Below the pieces are notes generated by a model. It made no database searches, had not been told where the DNA came from, and saw nothing but the letters and a program-made list of their open reading frames with translations. A stretch of DNA of 64,000 bases, taken from the NCBI RefSeq assembly GCF_009363795.1, contig NZ_CP045420.1, positions 787,001-851,000 on the forward strand, read 5' to 3'. The translations under genes were made by a program, and so were the position numbers. Each line of letters opens with the position of its first letter. The first letter of the stretch is position 1. Positions 1 to 10,694 of the stretch are shown here, piece after piece. Source of the stretch: Palleronia sp. THAF1. Its GTDB lineage: Bacteria; Pseudomonadota; Alphaproteobacteria; Rhodobacterales; Rhodobacteraceae.

Positions 1-655
1 AGCCGGCCTGCTCGGGATCAGAGATGTGCATGTACTGCAGCGCGAAGGTGCCACAGTAGGTGCGCTTCACGATGTCCAGGATCTGGCGCAGCGTGGCGAC
101 TTCAAGGCCCAGCACCTTGTCGATGAAAATTTTGCGGTCCAGATCGGCCTCGGTGAAGCCGTAAGACTTGTAGTCGAGCTCTGCGTGGTAGTCCTTTTCC
201 CGCAGGCCCAGCGGGTCGAGATCGGCGATCAGGTGGCCGCGGATGCGGTAGGCGCGGATCAGCATCAGCGCGCGCACGGCGTCCAGAACGGCATTCCGGA
301 CCTGCGTTTCGCTGACCGCCGCTCCGGTGGACTTCGCCTTCTCCGCGATCTTCTCGGCGATCTGCTTGCCGTCGGCGCCAGCTTCGGGCGCGCTGGGCCA
401 TTGGCCGTCGAGCGCATGCGTTAGCTCGTCAGCGGGCTGCGGCGGCCAATCCGGGCGCGCCCAGCTGGGGCCTGCGGCCTCTGCCATGGCGGCGTCTCCG
501 GCCACGTCCATTTCGTCGAAGAAGGCGCGCCATTCGGCGTCGACCGATCCCGGATCCTCGGCGTAGCGCGCCTGCAGGTGCTCCAGATACTCGGCGTTGT
601 GGCCCTGCATGAAAGAGGACGCAGCGAAGCCGTCGTTGCCAGATTGGTCAGTCAT
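1..655 (-). CDS. sucA: 2-oxoglutarate dehydrogenase E1 component, N-terminal part
   Basis: This is the thiamine-diphosphate-dependent decarboxylase subunit of the 2-oxoglutarate dehydrogenase complex, which makes succinyl-CoA in the TCA cycle. About 218 residues are present and the rest lies beyond base 1. The start codon is the ATG at 653-655, giving an N-terminus MTDQSGNDGFAASSF. The typical E1o N-terminal region follows (HNAEYLEHLQARY, then WRAFFDEMD), and later YRIRGHLIADLDPLGL, which is characteristic of the family. It is the last gene seen of the minus-strand suc cluster, behind sucC, sucD and a DUF805 gene. Identification is secure; the catalytic part cannot be checked here. Confidence 0.95.
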   Translation of the reverse strand, partial: MTDQSGNDGFAASSFMQGHNAEYLEHLQARYAEDPGSVDAEWRAFFDEMDVAGDAAMAEAAGPSWARPDWPPQPADELTHALDGQWPSAPEAGADGKQIAEKIAEKAKSTGAAVSETQVRNAVLDAVRALMLIRAYRIRGHLIADLDPLGLREKDYHAELDYKSYGFTEADLDRKIFIDKVLGLEVATLRQILDIVKRTYCGTFALQYMHISDPEQAG

Positions 656-740
656 CGTGTCACCTCATGCGGGTTGGGTGCGTATGTGTTGCCGCAAGCC
701 TGTTCGGACAATGGGCGGAAATCAAGAATGGTGGGCCTGC

Positions 741-1268
741 TCATGCCTTGCCCTCCGGCACTGGGCCGTAGGCGTTTGCGGAAGGCTCGGTCGGGCGGGC
801 GAGCCACCAGATCACGATCAGCGGAGAGACGAAGAAGATGATCAGCGCGACTCCGATCACCAAGGCCGATCCGCCCGCGATCAAAGCGCCGAAGTCGCCG
901 GCGAGCAGCGGGGAGAAGCCGCCCAGAAGTCCGGCGAATGTGACGATCCCGACCATGACGATCATCGGATACAGAAGGAATAGGCCAGAGCGTCCGGTGT
1001 CATGCATGCGACGCCAACCTGCAGAGAGCGACGGGATCAGTACGATCAGGCCGAACAGCGATCCGATGGGGCCGTTGTTGCTGGCGACGACTGTGCCTTC
1101 GCCGGTCGCGACGACGTCGATCCCGAAGAGTGCCTGATCGATCAGCCCGGCGGCGAAACTGCCCAGGATGATGAACAGGATGAAATACCAATATTCCCTG
1201 CGCCGGGCGCGGCCCGAAAAGATGAGGTACTTCGAAAAGCACGTCCGGACGGCGGATGCGAAGGTCAT
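741..1268 (-). CDS. DUF805 family inner-membrane protein
   Basis: A protein of about 175 residues. It carries the DUF805 hallmarks: an N-terminal FSGRARRREYWYF motif, then hydrophobic segments (LFIILGSFAAGLI and SLFGLIVLIPSLSAG), the signature WRRMHDTGRSG, and further hydrophobic segments near the C-terminus. DUF805 proteins are small integral membrane proteins of unknown function. The ATG at 1268 is preferred to an upstream GTG at 1295, because the family motif begins just after it. It lies between sucD and sucA on the same strand, so it may be co-transcribed with TCA genes. That position is the only hint about its role. Confidence 0.8.
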   Translation of the reverse strand: MTFASAVRTCFSKYLIFSGRARRREYWYFILFIILGSFAAGLIDQALFGIDVVATGEGTVVASNNGPIGSLFGLIVLIPSLSAGWRRMHDTGRSGLFLLYPMIVMVGIVTFAGLLGGFSPLLAGDFGALIAGGSALVIGVALIIFFVSPLIVIWWLARPTEPSANAYGPVPEGKA

Positions 1269-1378
1269 CGGCACTGGCCGCGCCAAATGCGGCACGCCCG
1301 AAGCGCTGGGCGTTCGGGCTGCGGAAACTGGTTCGATTTTATCGAGCAGCGCATGGTCTGCGTCCGTAAGTCAAGGAA

Positions 1379-1402
1379 GGGGGCGCCCGATCGGGCACCC
1401 CC
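1379..1402 (-). terminator. hairpin downstream of sucD
   Basis: A perfect-looking hairpin has GGGGG and GCCC arms around a CGATCG-type centre, nine bases beyond the sucD stop codon. On the minus strand it is followed by a weakly T-rich stretch (CTTCCTTGACTT). It is probably a terminator or a processing hairpin that separates sucCD from the DUF805-sucA part. Confidence 0.5.
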
Positions 1403-1410
1403 GGTTGGTA

Positions 1411-2292
1411 TCAGCCAATGGCCTTCAAGACGGCTTCGCCCAGACCAGCGGGGCTGTCAGCGACCACGATGCCGGCTTCCTGCATCGCGGCGATCTTGCT
1501 GTCGGCGTCGCCTTTGCCACCGGCGACGATGGCGCCAGCGTGGCCCATGCGGCGGCCCGGAGGGGCGGTGCGACCGGCAATGAAGCCTGCGGTCGGCTTC
1601 CAGCGGCCCTTTTTCTTCTCGTCGGCGAGGAACTGAGCGGCTTCTTCTTCGGCCGATCCGCCGATTTCGCCGATCATGATGATGCTGTGCGTTTCATCGT
1701 CGGCCAGGAACCATTCCAGGACGTCGATATGCTCGGTGCCCTTGATCGGATCACCGCCGATACCGACGCATGTGGATTGGCCAAGGCCCACGTCGGTGGT
1801 CTGCTTGACGGCCTCATACGTCAGGGTGCCCGAACGAGACACAACGCCGACCGATCCACGCTTGTGGATGTGGCCGGGCATGATGCCGATCTTGCAGGCG
1901 TCGGGCGTGATGACACCGGGGCAGTTCGGCCCGATGAGAACGGTCTTCGATCCATTCAGTGCGCGCTTGACCTTCATCATGTCCAGCACCGGGATGCCTT
2001 CGGTGATGCAGCAGACCAGCGGGATCTCTGCGTCAATGGCTTCAAGGATCGAGTCGGCGGCGAAGGGGGGCGGCACGTAGATCACGGACGCATTCGCGCC
2101 GGTCTTGGCGACGGCTTCGTGGCAGCTGTCAAACACCGGCAGATCAAGGTGCTGTTGCCCGCCTTTGCCCGGCGTCACGCCACCCACCATCTTGGTGCCG
2201 TAGGCAATCGCCTGTTCGGAGTGGAACGTGCCTTGGCTTCCGGTAAAGCCCTGGCAGATCACCTTGGTGTTTTCGTCAACGAGAATGGCCAT
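1411..2292 (-). CDS. sucD: succinyl-CoA synthetase alpha subunit (ADP-forming)
   Basis: The 293-residue alpha subunit binds CoA and carries the phosphohistidine of succinyl-CoA ligase, which converts succinyl-CoA to succinate with substrate-level phosphorylation. Visible motifs are the CoA-binding loop [14 protein letters not shown] near residues 15-28, GPNCPGVI around 121-128, and RMGHAGAI with the catalytic histidine at about residue 251. A GGAG ribosome-binding site precedes the ATG. Length is normal for the family. It is separated from sucC by a small membrane-protein gene, which is not the usual direct sucC-sucD junction. Confidence 0.98.
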   Translation of the reverse strand: MAILVDENTKVICQGFTGSQGTFHSEQAIAYGTKMVGGVTPGKGGQQHLDLPVFDSCHEAVAKTGANASVIYVPPPFAADSILEAIDAEIPLVCCITEGIPVLDMMKVKRALNGSKTVLIGPNCPGVITPDACKIGIMPGHIHKRGSVGVVSRSGTLTYEAVKQTTDVGLGQSTCVGIGGDPIKGTEHIDVLEWFLADDETHSIIMIGEIGGSAEEEAAQFLADEKKKGRWKPTAGFIAGRTAPPGRRMGHAGAIVAGGKGDADSKIAAMQEAGIVVADSPAGLGEAVLKAIG

Positions 2293-2323
2293 GTGTGGCT
2301 CCTGTAGTCGTGTCTTGCGCGGG

Positions 2324-2617
2324 TCAGAAAAGCTGTTCGCTTTCGTCCGCGGCCATGTCGAGAAGGCGGACGAGCACTAGGCCCGCGCCCATCATCAAAA
2401 GGGTGCGCCCGACCGAACCGGTCAGGTTCGACGGCAGCACCTTGGCGATGCCGTCGCGGGTGATGCGCGCCGCCCGTCGTGCTCCGCTGTCACGGTGCGC
2501 GACGTCGGGCTTGTCGGGCAGCGACAGCGCGTCGGGTTCGACCCGGCGCAGCAGCAGACCCGCACCGATCAGCGCGGCACCGATCAACATCGGAGAGGTC
2601 TCGGGTGCGATGCGCAT
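2324..2617 (-). CDS. small hypothetical membrane protein between sucC and sucD
   Basis: A 97-residue protein whose ATG overlaps the sucC stop codon (TGATG), so translation is probably coupled. Two short hydrophobic stretches are visible: [14 protein letters not shown] near residues 10-23 and [17 protein letters not shown] near 73-89. Between them lies a basic, charged region. The topology could be two membrane passes with a cytoplasmic loop. I do not recognise a family. Placement inside sucCD suggests a role tied to this enzyme or to membrane-associated TCA enzymes, but that is inference. Confidence 0.65.
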   Translation of the reverse strand: MRIAPETSPMLIGAALIGAGLLLRRVEPDALSLPDKPDVAHRDSGARRAARITRDGIAKVLPSNLTGSVGRTLLMMGAGLVLVRLLDMAADESEQLF

Positions 2618-3810
2618 CAGCCTTTGACCGCTTTCACGATCTTCTCGGCTGCGTCGCCCAGATCGTCGGCGGCAATCACGTCAAGGCCGGAGTTCTCGAT
2701 GATCTCCTTGCCCTTTCCGACGTTCGTGCCTTCCAGTCGGACAACCAACGGCACCTGCAGGCCGACTTCCTTCACGGCGGCAACGATGCCTTCCGCGATC
2801 ACGTCGCAGCGCATGATGCCACCGAAGATGTTGACCAGGATACCTTTGACGTTCTGATCGCTCGTGATGATCTTGAACGCTTCGGTCACCTTTTCTTTCG
2901 TGGCGCCACCACCGACGTCCAAGAAGTTCGCAGGCTCGGAGCCCTTGAGCTTGATGATGTCCATCGTCGCCATGGCAAGGCCCGCGCCGTTAACCATGCA
3001 GCCGATTTCGCCGTCGAGCGCGATGTAGTTCAGGTCATACTTGCTGGCCTGAAGCTCTTTGGGGTCTTCTTCCGTTTCATCGCGCAGGGACGCGATGTCT
3101 TCATGGCGATACATGGCGTTGCCGTCGAAGCCGACCTTGGCGTCCAGCACCTTCAGGTTGCCTTCGGGCGTAACGATCAGCGGATTGATTTCCAGCTGTT
3201 CCATGTCCTTCTCGACGAAGGCTTGGTAGAAGATGCCCATCAGCTTGACGCACTGCTTGACCTGCTGGCCTTCAAGACCCAGCGCGAAGGCGACGCGGCG
3301 GCCATGGTAGGCCTGATAGCCGGTGGCAGGATCAACGTCGAAGGACATGATCTTGTCGGGCGTGTTCGCCGCGACCTCTTCGATGTCCATGCCGCCTTCG
3401 GTCGAGCAAACGAAGCTAATGCGGCTGGTCTGGCGGTCTACCAGAAGGGCCAGGTACAGCTCACGCGCGATGTCCGAACCGTCTTCGATGTAAATGCGGT
3501 TGACCTGCTTGCCCGAGGGGCCAGTCTGGTGCGTGACCAGCGTGCGGCCCAGCATCTTCTTGGCCTCGTCAGCGGCCTCTGCCACCGATTTGGCCAGACG
3601 AACCCCGCCCTTTTCGCCGGCGTCGGCTTCTTTGAAGCTGCCCTTGCCGCGACCGCCTGCGTGGATCTGAGCCTTCACGACCCACAGGGGGCCGTCCAAC
3701 TCTCCGGCGGCTGCCTTGGCGTTTTCCGCCTTGGTGACGATACGACCGTCGCTGACCGGCGCACCGTAATCGCGCAGCAAAGCCTTGGCCTGGTATTCGT
3801 GGATATTCAT
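2617..3810 (-). CDS. sucC: succinyl-CoA synthetase beta subunit
   Basis: The 397-residue ATP-grasp beta subunit pairs with SucD. It begins [16 protein letters not shown], typical of SucC. The nucleotide-binding region with AGGRGKG is near residue 53, and the C-terminal glycine-rich GGGATKEKV and [15 protein letters not shown] motifs are intact. A GGAG ribosome-binding site lies just upstream of the ATG. It is the first suc gene downstream of the paired GTGATCAC palindromes at 3914-3948, which probably control its transcription. Length and motifs are normal. Confidence 0.98.
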   Translation of the reverse strand: MNIHEYQAKALLRDYGAPVSDGRIVTKAENAKAAAGELDGPLWVVKAQIHAGGRGKGSFKEADAGEKGGVRLAKSVAEAADEAKKMLGRTLVTHQTGPSGKQVNRIYIEDGSDIARELYLALLVDRQTSRISFVCSTEGGMDIEEVAANTPDKIMSFDVDPATGYQAYHGRRVAFALGLEGQQVKQCVKLMGIFYQAFVEKDMEQLEINPLIVTPEGNLKVLDAKVGFDGNAMYRHEDIASLRDETEEDPKELQASKYDLNYIALDGEIGCMVNGAGLAMATMDIIKLKGSEPANFLDVGGGATKEKVTEAFKIITSDQNVKGILVNIFGGIMRCDVIAEGIVAAVKEVGLQVPLVVRLEGTNVGKGKEIIENSGLDVIAADDLGDAAEKIVKAVKG

Positions 3811-3913
3811 CTGGGACTCCGACTGGCTCCGTTCACGACTGACGTGCCAGTTAGCTGCACCATCGGCAATGAAAAGGACGTTAAGATCGGCGGATGGGCG
3901 CTAACAAACGCAT

Positions 3914-3948
3914 TTTGTGATCACACGCTGCGCGGCAGTGATCACAAA
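3914..3948 (-). promoter_or_regulatory. paired GTGATCAC operator upstream of sucC
   Basis: Two copies of the palindrome GTGATCAC lie at 3917-3924 and 3938-3945, 21 bp centre to centre. With their flanks they form a larger inverted repeat with 11-base arms (TTTGTGATCAC and GTGATCACAAA). The distal copy overlaps the TGA stop codon of the upstream gene, and the proximal copy ends 107 bases before the sucC ATG. The same pair with the same spacing precedes sdhC. This points to one regulator that binds two sites on the same DNA face. Its identity is not known from the sequence. Confidence 0.7.
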
Positions 3949-4859
3949 GGGGTGCCGTCCTTCAGGTGGATACGGATCTTTCGGCGCAGCTGCCGCAATT
4001 TCCAGTTGTCCACTTTCTCGCGATGGGCATCCAAAGCCTTCATGGCCAATGCGCCGTGCCCGCGTCGTGTCGCATCTTCGAGCATCGTCACGACCCATGG
4101 GATAGAGGCATGGCGCGCGCGCATCAGTTGGCTGAAACGCGCGGTGTCCAGCGATCCGTTCAAACCGGCTAGCGCCACTGGCTTCAGTACGTCCATCCGG
4201 TGCAGGGCGGGGGGCACCTTGTGGGTCAGGTAGGCTTGCGGCAGCAGACGCACGTTCGGCCCGGTCAGACGCGCGGCATGGGCGGCGTCCTCTGGAACGG
4301 TCGGGTCGTAGACGACCTGCACAACACTGGCCTCGGCGATCCCCTCCGCCGCATCTCGGTATGGGCCGGACCAGTCGGTGAAGCGACGCACGAAGCTGTA
4401 GCGGCCTTCGAAAGGGACCAGGTCATCGGCCAGAGAGGTCTGCGGCGCGAAGGCGAAGACCGTTGCCCCCGGGATCAACCGCGCGAAGGTCAGTGCGCCG
4501 AAGCCGCCCATGGACGCGCCATATAGACTGGTGGCGGGATATTGGGCGAACAGCCCATCGTTCGCGACCCGCTCCATTTCGGTGAAGAGGCTTGCGTCGC
4601 GGTACCAGTCCTTGCGCTTGGCCAGAACACCCAGAGCGCCCCATCCCTGCGCCCGGATCAGGGGCTCGCCGAAGATGCGGCGGGGGATCACGTCGACCGT
4701 GGCGAGGTTGTCGAACCCGATGACCAGTCGCTCCCTGCCGGGTAGATAGGCGAGCACATGATGCTCGGTCTCGCGCCAGAAGCCACCGCTGGCGTCGACG
4801 TCTTCGCGCAGCCGCTCGAACCCGGTGTCGTAGATGGGCACGTTCAGTCCGTCGGGCAT
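3942..4859 (-). CDS. alpha/beta-hydrolase-fold-like protein of unknown function
   Basis: A 305-residue cytoplasmic protein without a signal peptide. The strongest motif is YGASMGGFGALTFAR near residue 117. It resembles the G-x-S-x-G nucleophile elbow of alpha/beta hydrolases and suggests Ser as nucleophile. A possible catalytic His or Asp is not obvious. Its upstream neighbour on the same strand is a glycosyltransferase, so a surface-polysaccharide or glycan role is possible. Its stop codon lies inside the distal GTGATCAC operator of sucC. I would not assign a substrate. Confidence 0.7.
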   Translation of the reverse strand: MPDGLNVPIYDTGFERLREDVDASGGFWRETEHHVLAYLPGRERLVIGFDNLATVDVIPRRIFGEPLIRAQGWGALGVLAKRKDWYRDASLFTEMERVANDGLFAQYPATSLYGASMGGFGALTFARLIPGATVFAFAPQTSLADDLVPFEGRYSFVRRFTDWSGPYRDAAEGIAEASVVQVVYDPTVPEDAAHAARLTGPNVRLLPQAYLTHKVPPALHRMDVLKPVALAGLNGSLDTARFSQLMRARHASIPWVVTMLEDATRRGHGALAMKALDAHREKVDNWKLRQLRRKIRIHLKDGTPL

Positions 4860-4964
4860 CTGCGCTTTCCTTGCAAGTGCCCGGTTTCTAGCGCACCCGG
4901 CGCGTATCCGTCCATGCGTTTGCGCGCAACGGTTCAGGCGTCGCGCAAACTGACGACTGGAACG

Positions 4965-5795
4965 TCAACGGTGGAAGAACCGTCCACGGATCAGTGATGT
5001 CCTTGCGTGCAGAAACCCAAGAAGCCCGCGCTCGAACAGCGGCCTGACCCCGCGCGGGGTGCCGCCGAGCGTGCGGTCGGCGGCGATCAGGCGAGTCAGC
5101 TGGGCAGCGCCAGCGGGTCCCAGCAAATCGCGCGCGCTGGCCACCGGAGCCTTGTTCTTTCGAAAGCTGGCATGAAGGCGCGGCGAATGCAGGATGCGCG
5201 GAGCGGTGGTGTGGTCGGACATGACGTTCAGCGAGCGCAGTCCCATGAGGTTGTATTCTTCTGGGAGTGTGGCAATGCGCAGGTCGGAGTCGAACAGCAA
5301 CCGGCGGAGCATTGGCTGGTCGCGATTGAAATCGTCGGCGCGCAAAATCGCTACGACGTGATTCCAAAACGCGACCGTTGGATCCGAGCGTAGCGTGACG
5401 ATAACGCCGCTGTTGTATTGCGGGAAAGCGGCGGGCAGAGGCGCACGCCACGTTTCGGTCGCGTGCTCGGTATTGCGATAAGGATCGTGCGCCATGGCGA
5501 CGTCGAACCGATCCAGAACATCAAATGCATCCGTGGGATCAGCAACGACCAGCGTGTCTGCATCCAGATAAAGCGTACGTTCGAACCGGCTGTCGCGCAG
5601 GGCCGCGAACTTCGGACGGAAGAAGTCGTCGGGCAGGGTTTGGACGCGGTCGAAGGCGTCTTCGCTAGCGTTCGGCGTGTCGGTAAAGATATCGATGAGA
5701 AGATCGGGGCAAACCGCGCGAAGGGACCGGGCGGACTGTGCCGCAAGGGCTGTATAGTCCGGCCCGGTCGTCGCGTAGATGGCGCCCCGATCCAA
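4965..5795 (-). CDS. glycosyltransferase, GT8-like
   Basis: A 276-residue protein begins with IYATTGPDYTALAAQSARSLRAV, as in family 8 sugar-nucleotide transferases. The metal/nucleotide-binding DxD is seen in RTLYLDADTLVV near residue 98, followed by PQYNSGVIV and FNRDQPML, which fit the acceptor and sugar sites of GT8-like enzymes. The start is a TTG five bases after the mdh stop codon, so it is probably translated by coupling to mdh. It lies between mdh and the hydrolase-like gene on the minus strand. The sugar donor and acceptor are unknown. Confidence 0.7.
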   Translation of the reverse strand: MDRGAIYATTGPDYTALAAQSARSLRAVCPDLLIDIFTDTPNASEDAFDRVQTLPDDFFRPKFAALRDSRFERTLYLDADTLVVADPTDAFDVLDRFDVAMAHDPYRNTEHATETWRAPLPAAFPQYNSGVIVTLRSDPTVAFWNHVVAILRADDFNRDQPMLRRLLFDSDLRIATLPEEYNLMGLRSLNVMSDHTTAPRILHSPRLHASFRKNKAPVASARDLLGPAGAAQLTRLIAADRTLGGTPRGVRPLFERGLLGFLHARTSLIRGRFFHR

Positions 5796-5800
5796 AGGGA

Positions 5801-7727
<1,927 letters not shown>

Positions 7728-7854
7728 AACTCACTCCTAGACATTTTTGCGCGTCTCTCGCGCTCTGCCTGCACAATCGCCAGCCCGCTCAGTTGTTCCT
7801 GTCTCCTGCGCGAAATTTCGGCAAATAATGATCGGAACCTTTCGGAGAGCCGCC

Positions 7855-8610
7855 TTGGACCCCTTTTCCGTCCAGATCTACGCCGCAGCCATTCCTGCGG
7901 TTCTTGTCGCGGGTATATCGAAGGGAGGTTTCGGGTCGGGGGCCGCTTTCGCAGGTGCGGTGATCCTGGCGCTGGCCGTAGAGCCGCCGGTGGCCCTGGC
8001 CGTCATGTTGCCGCTGTTGATGGTCATGGATGTGACGGCGCTGCCCGCCTATTGGCGCAGATGGGATCCGGTGGCGGCAGTGGCGCTGTGCGCGGGGGCG
8101 GTGCCGGGTGTCATCGTGGCCGGGCTGGTGTTCCGCAGCGCCGATCCTGACACGCTGCGCATCCTGATCGGCGCGGTGGCGCTGGGGTTCGTGGCGTTTC
8201 AACTGGCGCGGCAGTCTGGGGTGCTGGACGTGTCCGGGCTGCCAGCGGGACGCGCGGCGGGCTGGTTCTGGGGTTGCGTGGCGGGGTTCACCAGCTTCGT
8301 CAGCCACGCAGGCGGGCCGCCCGCCGCCGTCTATCTGCTGTCGCGCGGCCTGACGAAAGAGACCTATCAGGCGACGACGGTCGTGGTCTTCTGGATCATC
8401 AACATGATGAAGATCGGCCCCTACGCATGGCTCGGGGCCTTTTCAGCCCAGACACTGTGGTTGGACCTGACGCTGATCCCGGTCGCTGTGGCCGGGATCG
8501 GCCTGGGTGTCTGGTTGCACCGGCGCGTGGCGTCGGAGTGGTATTTCCGTGTGACCTACGCGCTTTTGGTCGTGACGGGCACGAAACTGATCTGGGATGG
8601 GCTGGCCTAG
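7855..8610 (+). CDS. TauE/SafE family permease
   Basis: A membrane protein of about 251 residues with roughly seven or eight hydrophobic segments and the family signature VAGISKGGFGSGAAFAG near the N-terminus, then SFVSHAGGPPAAVYLL in the middle. These permeases export sulfite or sulfonate-related anions, or other small organic anions. The TTG at 7855 is preferred because GGAGAG lies five bases before it. In-frame upstream codons would add a hydrophilic stretch without family similarity. It is transcribed divergently from the PRC-barrel gene and its stop overlaps the end of the next, convergent gene by four bases. Substrate is unknown. Confidence 0.85.
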   Translation: MDPFSVQIYAAAIPAVLVAGISKGGFGSGAAFAGAVILALAVEPPVALAVMLPLLMVMDVTALPAYWRRWDPVAAVALCAGAVPGVIVAGLVFRSADPDTLRILIGAVALGFVAFQLARQSGVLDVSGLPAGRAAGWFWGCVAGFTSFVSHAGGPPAAVYLLSRGLTKETYQATTVVVFWIINMMKIGPYAWLGAFSAQTLWLDLTLIPVAVAGIGLGVWLHRRVASEWYFRVTYALLVVTGTKLIWDGLA

Positions 8611-8921
8611 GCCGGATCGCCCGTCAGGGCCGGCTCATCCACCGTCTCAAAATGCTCACCAGAGGCGACAAGGCAGCTGATGCCGTCGGGCCGGGTCATC
8701 ACGACGGTCCAGCTTCCGCCTTCCGATGCGAAGGTTTCCACCACGAACCCATTGCCTGCCAAGCCGATGCTGCGCCGGCTTTCACCGTATTTCTTCGCAA
8801 GGTGGGCCAGCACCACGTCGCGCGGGGCGCAGCGTGCGCCTTCGGCTTTCACGGGCAGGGTCGCAAGGGCGAGGGCGATGGAAAAGACGAGCAGCGCGAG
8901 TGTTACCATATTGCGGATCAT
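8607..8921 (-). CDS. small exported hypothetical protein
   Basis: A protein of about 104 residues with an N-terminal hydrophobic signal (MIRNMVTLALLVFSIALALATLPVKA) and a mature part with two cysteines (GARCAPRDVV and GISCLVAS). The two may form a disulfide in the periplasm. It could also begin at 8954, with 11 more residues. It resembles short periplasmic proteins seen in Rhodobacterales, but I recognise no characterised family. It overlaps the end of the convergent TauE-type gene by four bases. Confidence 0.7.
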   Translation of the reverse strand: MIRNMVTLALLVFSIALALATLPVKAEGARCAPRDVVLAHLAKKYGESRRSIGLAGNGFVVETFASEGGSWTVVMTRPDGISCLVASGEHFETVDEPALTGDPA

Positions 8922-9104
8922 CGGCGTGGCCTCCTGGGGCATGGATCGGATCATGCTCCAAGATCGGCTAAGATAGCGTTAATCACGTAAAGCCGCCGCG
9001 CGGTGGGCCGCCGTCTGCCGCAACGCGGCGAAAACGGGCTTGCGGGATCGTGCCGGGACGTGGCACTCCACGACACATTATTACCCACTCATGCGGAGGC
9101 GCGC

Positions 9105-9938
9105 ATGCGACCCTGGCGATCGGTTCTCTATATTCCCGGCTCTAAGGAGCGTGCGCTCGACAAGGCGCGCGGACTCGACGTCGATGCGATCATCTTCGAT
9201 CTGGAGGATGCGGTCGCCGTGGCCGAGAAGGACGCCGCGCGCGAAACCCTGTCGGCGGCGCTGCGCGGTGGGGGCTACGGCAGTCGCGCGCGCATCGTGC
9301 GGATCAACGGCTTCGATACGCCGTGGGGCGCCGACGATCTGGATGCGGTGGCAGAGCTGGAGCCTGACGCGATCTTGCTGCCCAAGGTGAACAGCGCGGA
9401 CGACATTCGCGCGCTGGACGGCAAGCTTCGGGGCGATACGCGCATCTGGGCGATGATGGAAACGACGCACGGCGTCTTCAATGCCGCCGAGATCGCCTTG
9501 GCTCCGAAGATGCAGGGCTTCGTTCTGGGCACCAACGATCTGGCCGCCGAGATCGGCTGCGAAACGGGCGGTGATCGATTGCCCCTGATGATGGCGATGC
9601 AGACCTGTCTGGCCGCCGCGCGCATGGGCGGAATCGCCTGTGTCGACGGCGTGTTCAACGCTTTCAAGGATGAAGGCGGTTTGCGTGCCGAATGCGAGCA
9701 GGGCCGCAGCTTGGGCATGGACGGCAAGACGCTGATCCACCCGGCGCAGGTCGCGATCTGCAACGAAGTCTTCACACCTTCGCCGGACAAGGTCGAGTTG
9801 GCGCGCCGCCAGATCGCAGCGTTCGAGGAGGCAGAGGCCAAGGGGCAGGGGGTTGCCGTTGTGGATGGCAAGATCGTCGAGAACCTGCACGTGGCAACAG
9901 CGCGCAAGACATTGGCGAAAGCGGGGGTGAACGCATGA
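9105..9938 (+). CDS. mcl2: HpcH/HpaI-CitE family enzyme, probable (3S)-malyl-CoA thioesterase
   Basis: A 277-residue member of the CitE-like branch of the HpcH/HpaI family. MRPWRSVLYIPGSKERALDKA, DAIIFDLEDAV and the acidic metal-binding residues in AMMETTHGVFNA and FVLGTNDLAAEIG are typical. In Rhodobacter sphaeroides the paralogue Mcl2 hydrolyses (3S)-malyl-CoA to malate beside the lyase Mcl1. The short length and the operon with mesaconyl-CoA hydratase favour Mcl2. A GGAGG at 9095-9099 sets the ATG at 9105. Its stop overlaps the next start (ATGA). A malyl-CoA lyase is the alternative. Confidence 0.8.
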   Translation: MRPWRSVLYIPGSKERALDKARGLDVDAIIFDLEDAVAVAEKDAARETLSAALRGGGYGSRARIVRINGFDTPWGADDLDAVAELEPDAILLPKVNSADDIRALDGKLRGDTRIWAMMETTHGVFNAAEIALAPKMQGFVLGTNDLAAEIGCETGGDRLPLMMAMQTCLAAARMGGIACVDGVFNAFKDEGGLRAECEQGRSLGMDGKTLIHPAQVAICNEVFTPSPDKVELARRQIAAFEEAEAKGQGVAVVDGKIVENLHVATARKTLAKAGVNA

Positions 9939-10489
9939 TCGTTCTAATCCTCGGCGTCGCCCTTTGGGTCGGCGCGCATCTGTTCAAACGCCTGGCCCCC
10001 GATGCGCGGGCGCGTCTGGGCAAACCGGGCAAGGGCGCGCTGGCCTTGGCGATCGTCGTTTCAATCGTTCTGATGGTCATCGGCTACCGCATGGCCGACG
10101 GCGCGGTGTTCTGGGGCCGCAGCCCCGCGATGGTGGGCATCAACAACCTGCTGATGGTCGTGGCCTTCTACATCTACGCGTCGGGCATGGCGAAGTCGCG
10201 GCGCAACTGGGTGGGGCATAAACTGCGCCACCCGCAGTTGATCGGCTTCAGCCTGTGGGCGTTCGCGCATCTGCTGGTGAACGGCGATGTGCCGTCTTTC
10301 ATCCTGTTCGGCGGCCTACTGATCTGGGCGCTGGCGGAAATGACGCTGATCAATCGCGCGCAGCCCGACTGGACGCCGGTGCCTTACGGCGGGAAGAAGA
10401 AAGAGATCTCGGTCGCGGTTATTACGGTGGTGATCGTCGTGATCGTGATGCTGATCCACAATTGGCTGGGCGTGCAGCCCTGGGGGTGA
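9935..10489 (+). CDS. NnrU family membrane protein
   Basis: A 184-residue integral membrane protein with five or so hydrophobic helices. It matches the NnrU/MAPEG-like pattern: RSPAMVGINNLLMVVAFYIYASG, KLRHPQLIGFSLWAFAHLLVNGD and LIWALAEMTLINR. NnrU was first met next to denitrification genes. Many homologues stand elsewhere and are of unknown function. Here it overlaps mcl2 by four bases (ATGA) and sits within the mcl2-mch operon, so it may be expressed with acetate assimilation. Its link to that pathway is unexplained. Confidence 0.8.
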   Translation: MIVLILGVALWVGAHLFKRLAPDARARLGKPGKGALALAIVVSIVLMVIGYRMADGAVFWGRSPAMVGINNLLMVVAFYIYASGMAKSRRNWVGHKLRHPQLIGFSLWAFAHLLVNGDVPSFILFGGLLIWALAEMTLINRAQPDWTPVPYGGKKKEISVAVITVVIVVIVMLIHNWLGVQPWG

Positions 10490-10493
10490 TGGG

Positions 10494-10694
10494 ATGATCT
10501 ACAGATTATTGACCGGCGATGATACGTCGGCCTTTTGCCATAAGGTGTCCGACGCTCTGGCGAAGGGGTGGGAGCTTTATGGCGATCCGTCCTACGCCTA
10601 CGATGCGCAGGCGGGCGTCATGCGCTGCGCGCAGGCCGTGGTGAAGCATGACCACGCGCCCTATGCGCCGGACATGAAGCTGGGCGCGCAATGA
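10494..10694 (+). CDS. DUF1737 family small protein
   Basis: A 66-residue protein starting MIYRLLTGDDTSAFCHKVSDAL, followed by KGWELYGDPSYAYD, which matches the short DUF1737 family. These proteins are cytoplasmic and have no known function. The gene begins four bases after the NnrU-like gene. Its own stop overlaps the mch start (ATGA), so it is translationally linked to mesaconyl-CoA hydratase. Confidence 0.85.
   Translation: MIYRLLTGDDTSAFCHKVSDALAKGWELYGDPSYAYDAQAGVMRCAQAVVKHDHAPYAPDMKLGAQ

Noticed and set aside
1168-4233. Long plus-strand open frames (379 and 584 residues) opposite sucD and sucC
   Set aside because: They lie antisense to well-identified genes, have no family motifs and arise from the codon bias of GC-rich DNA.
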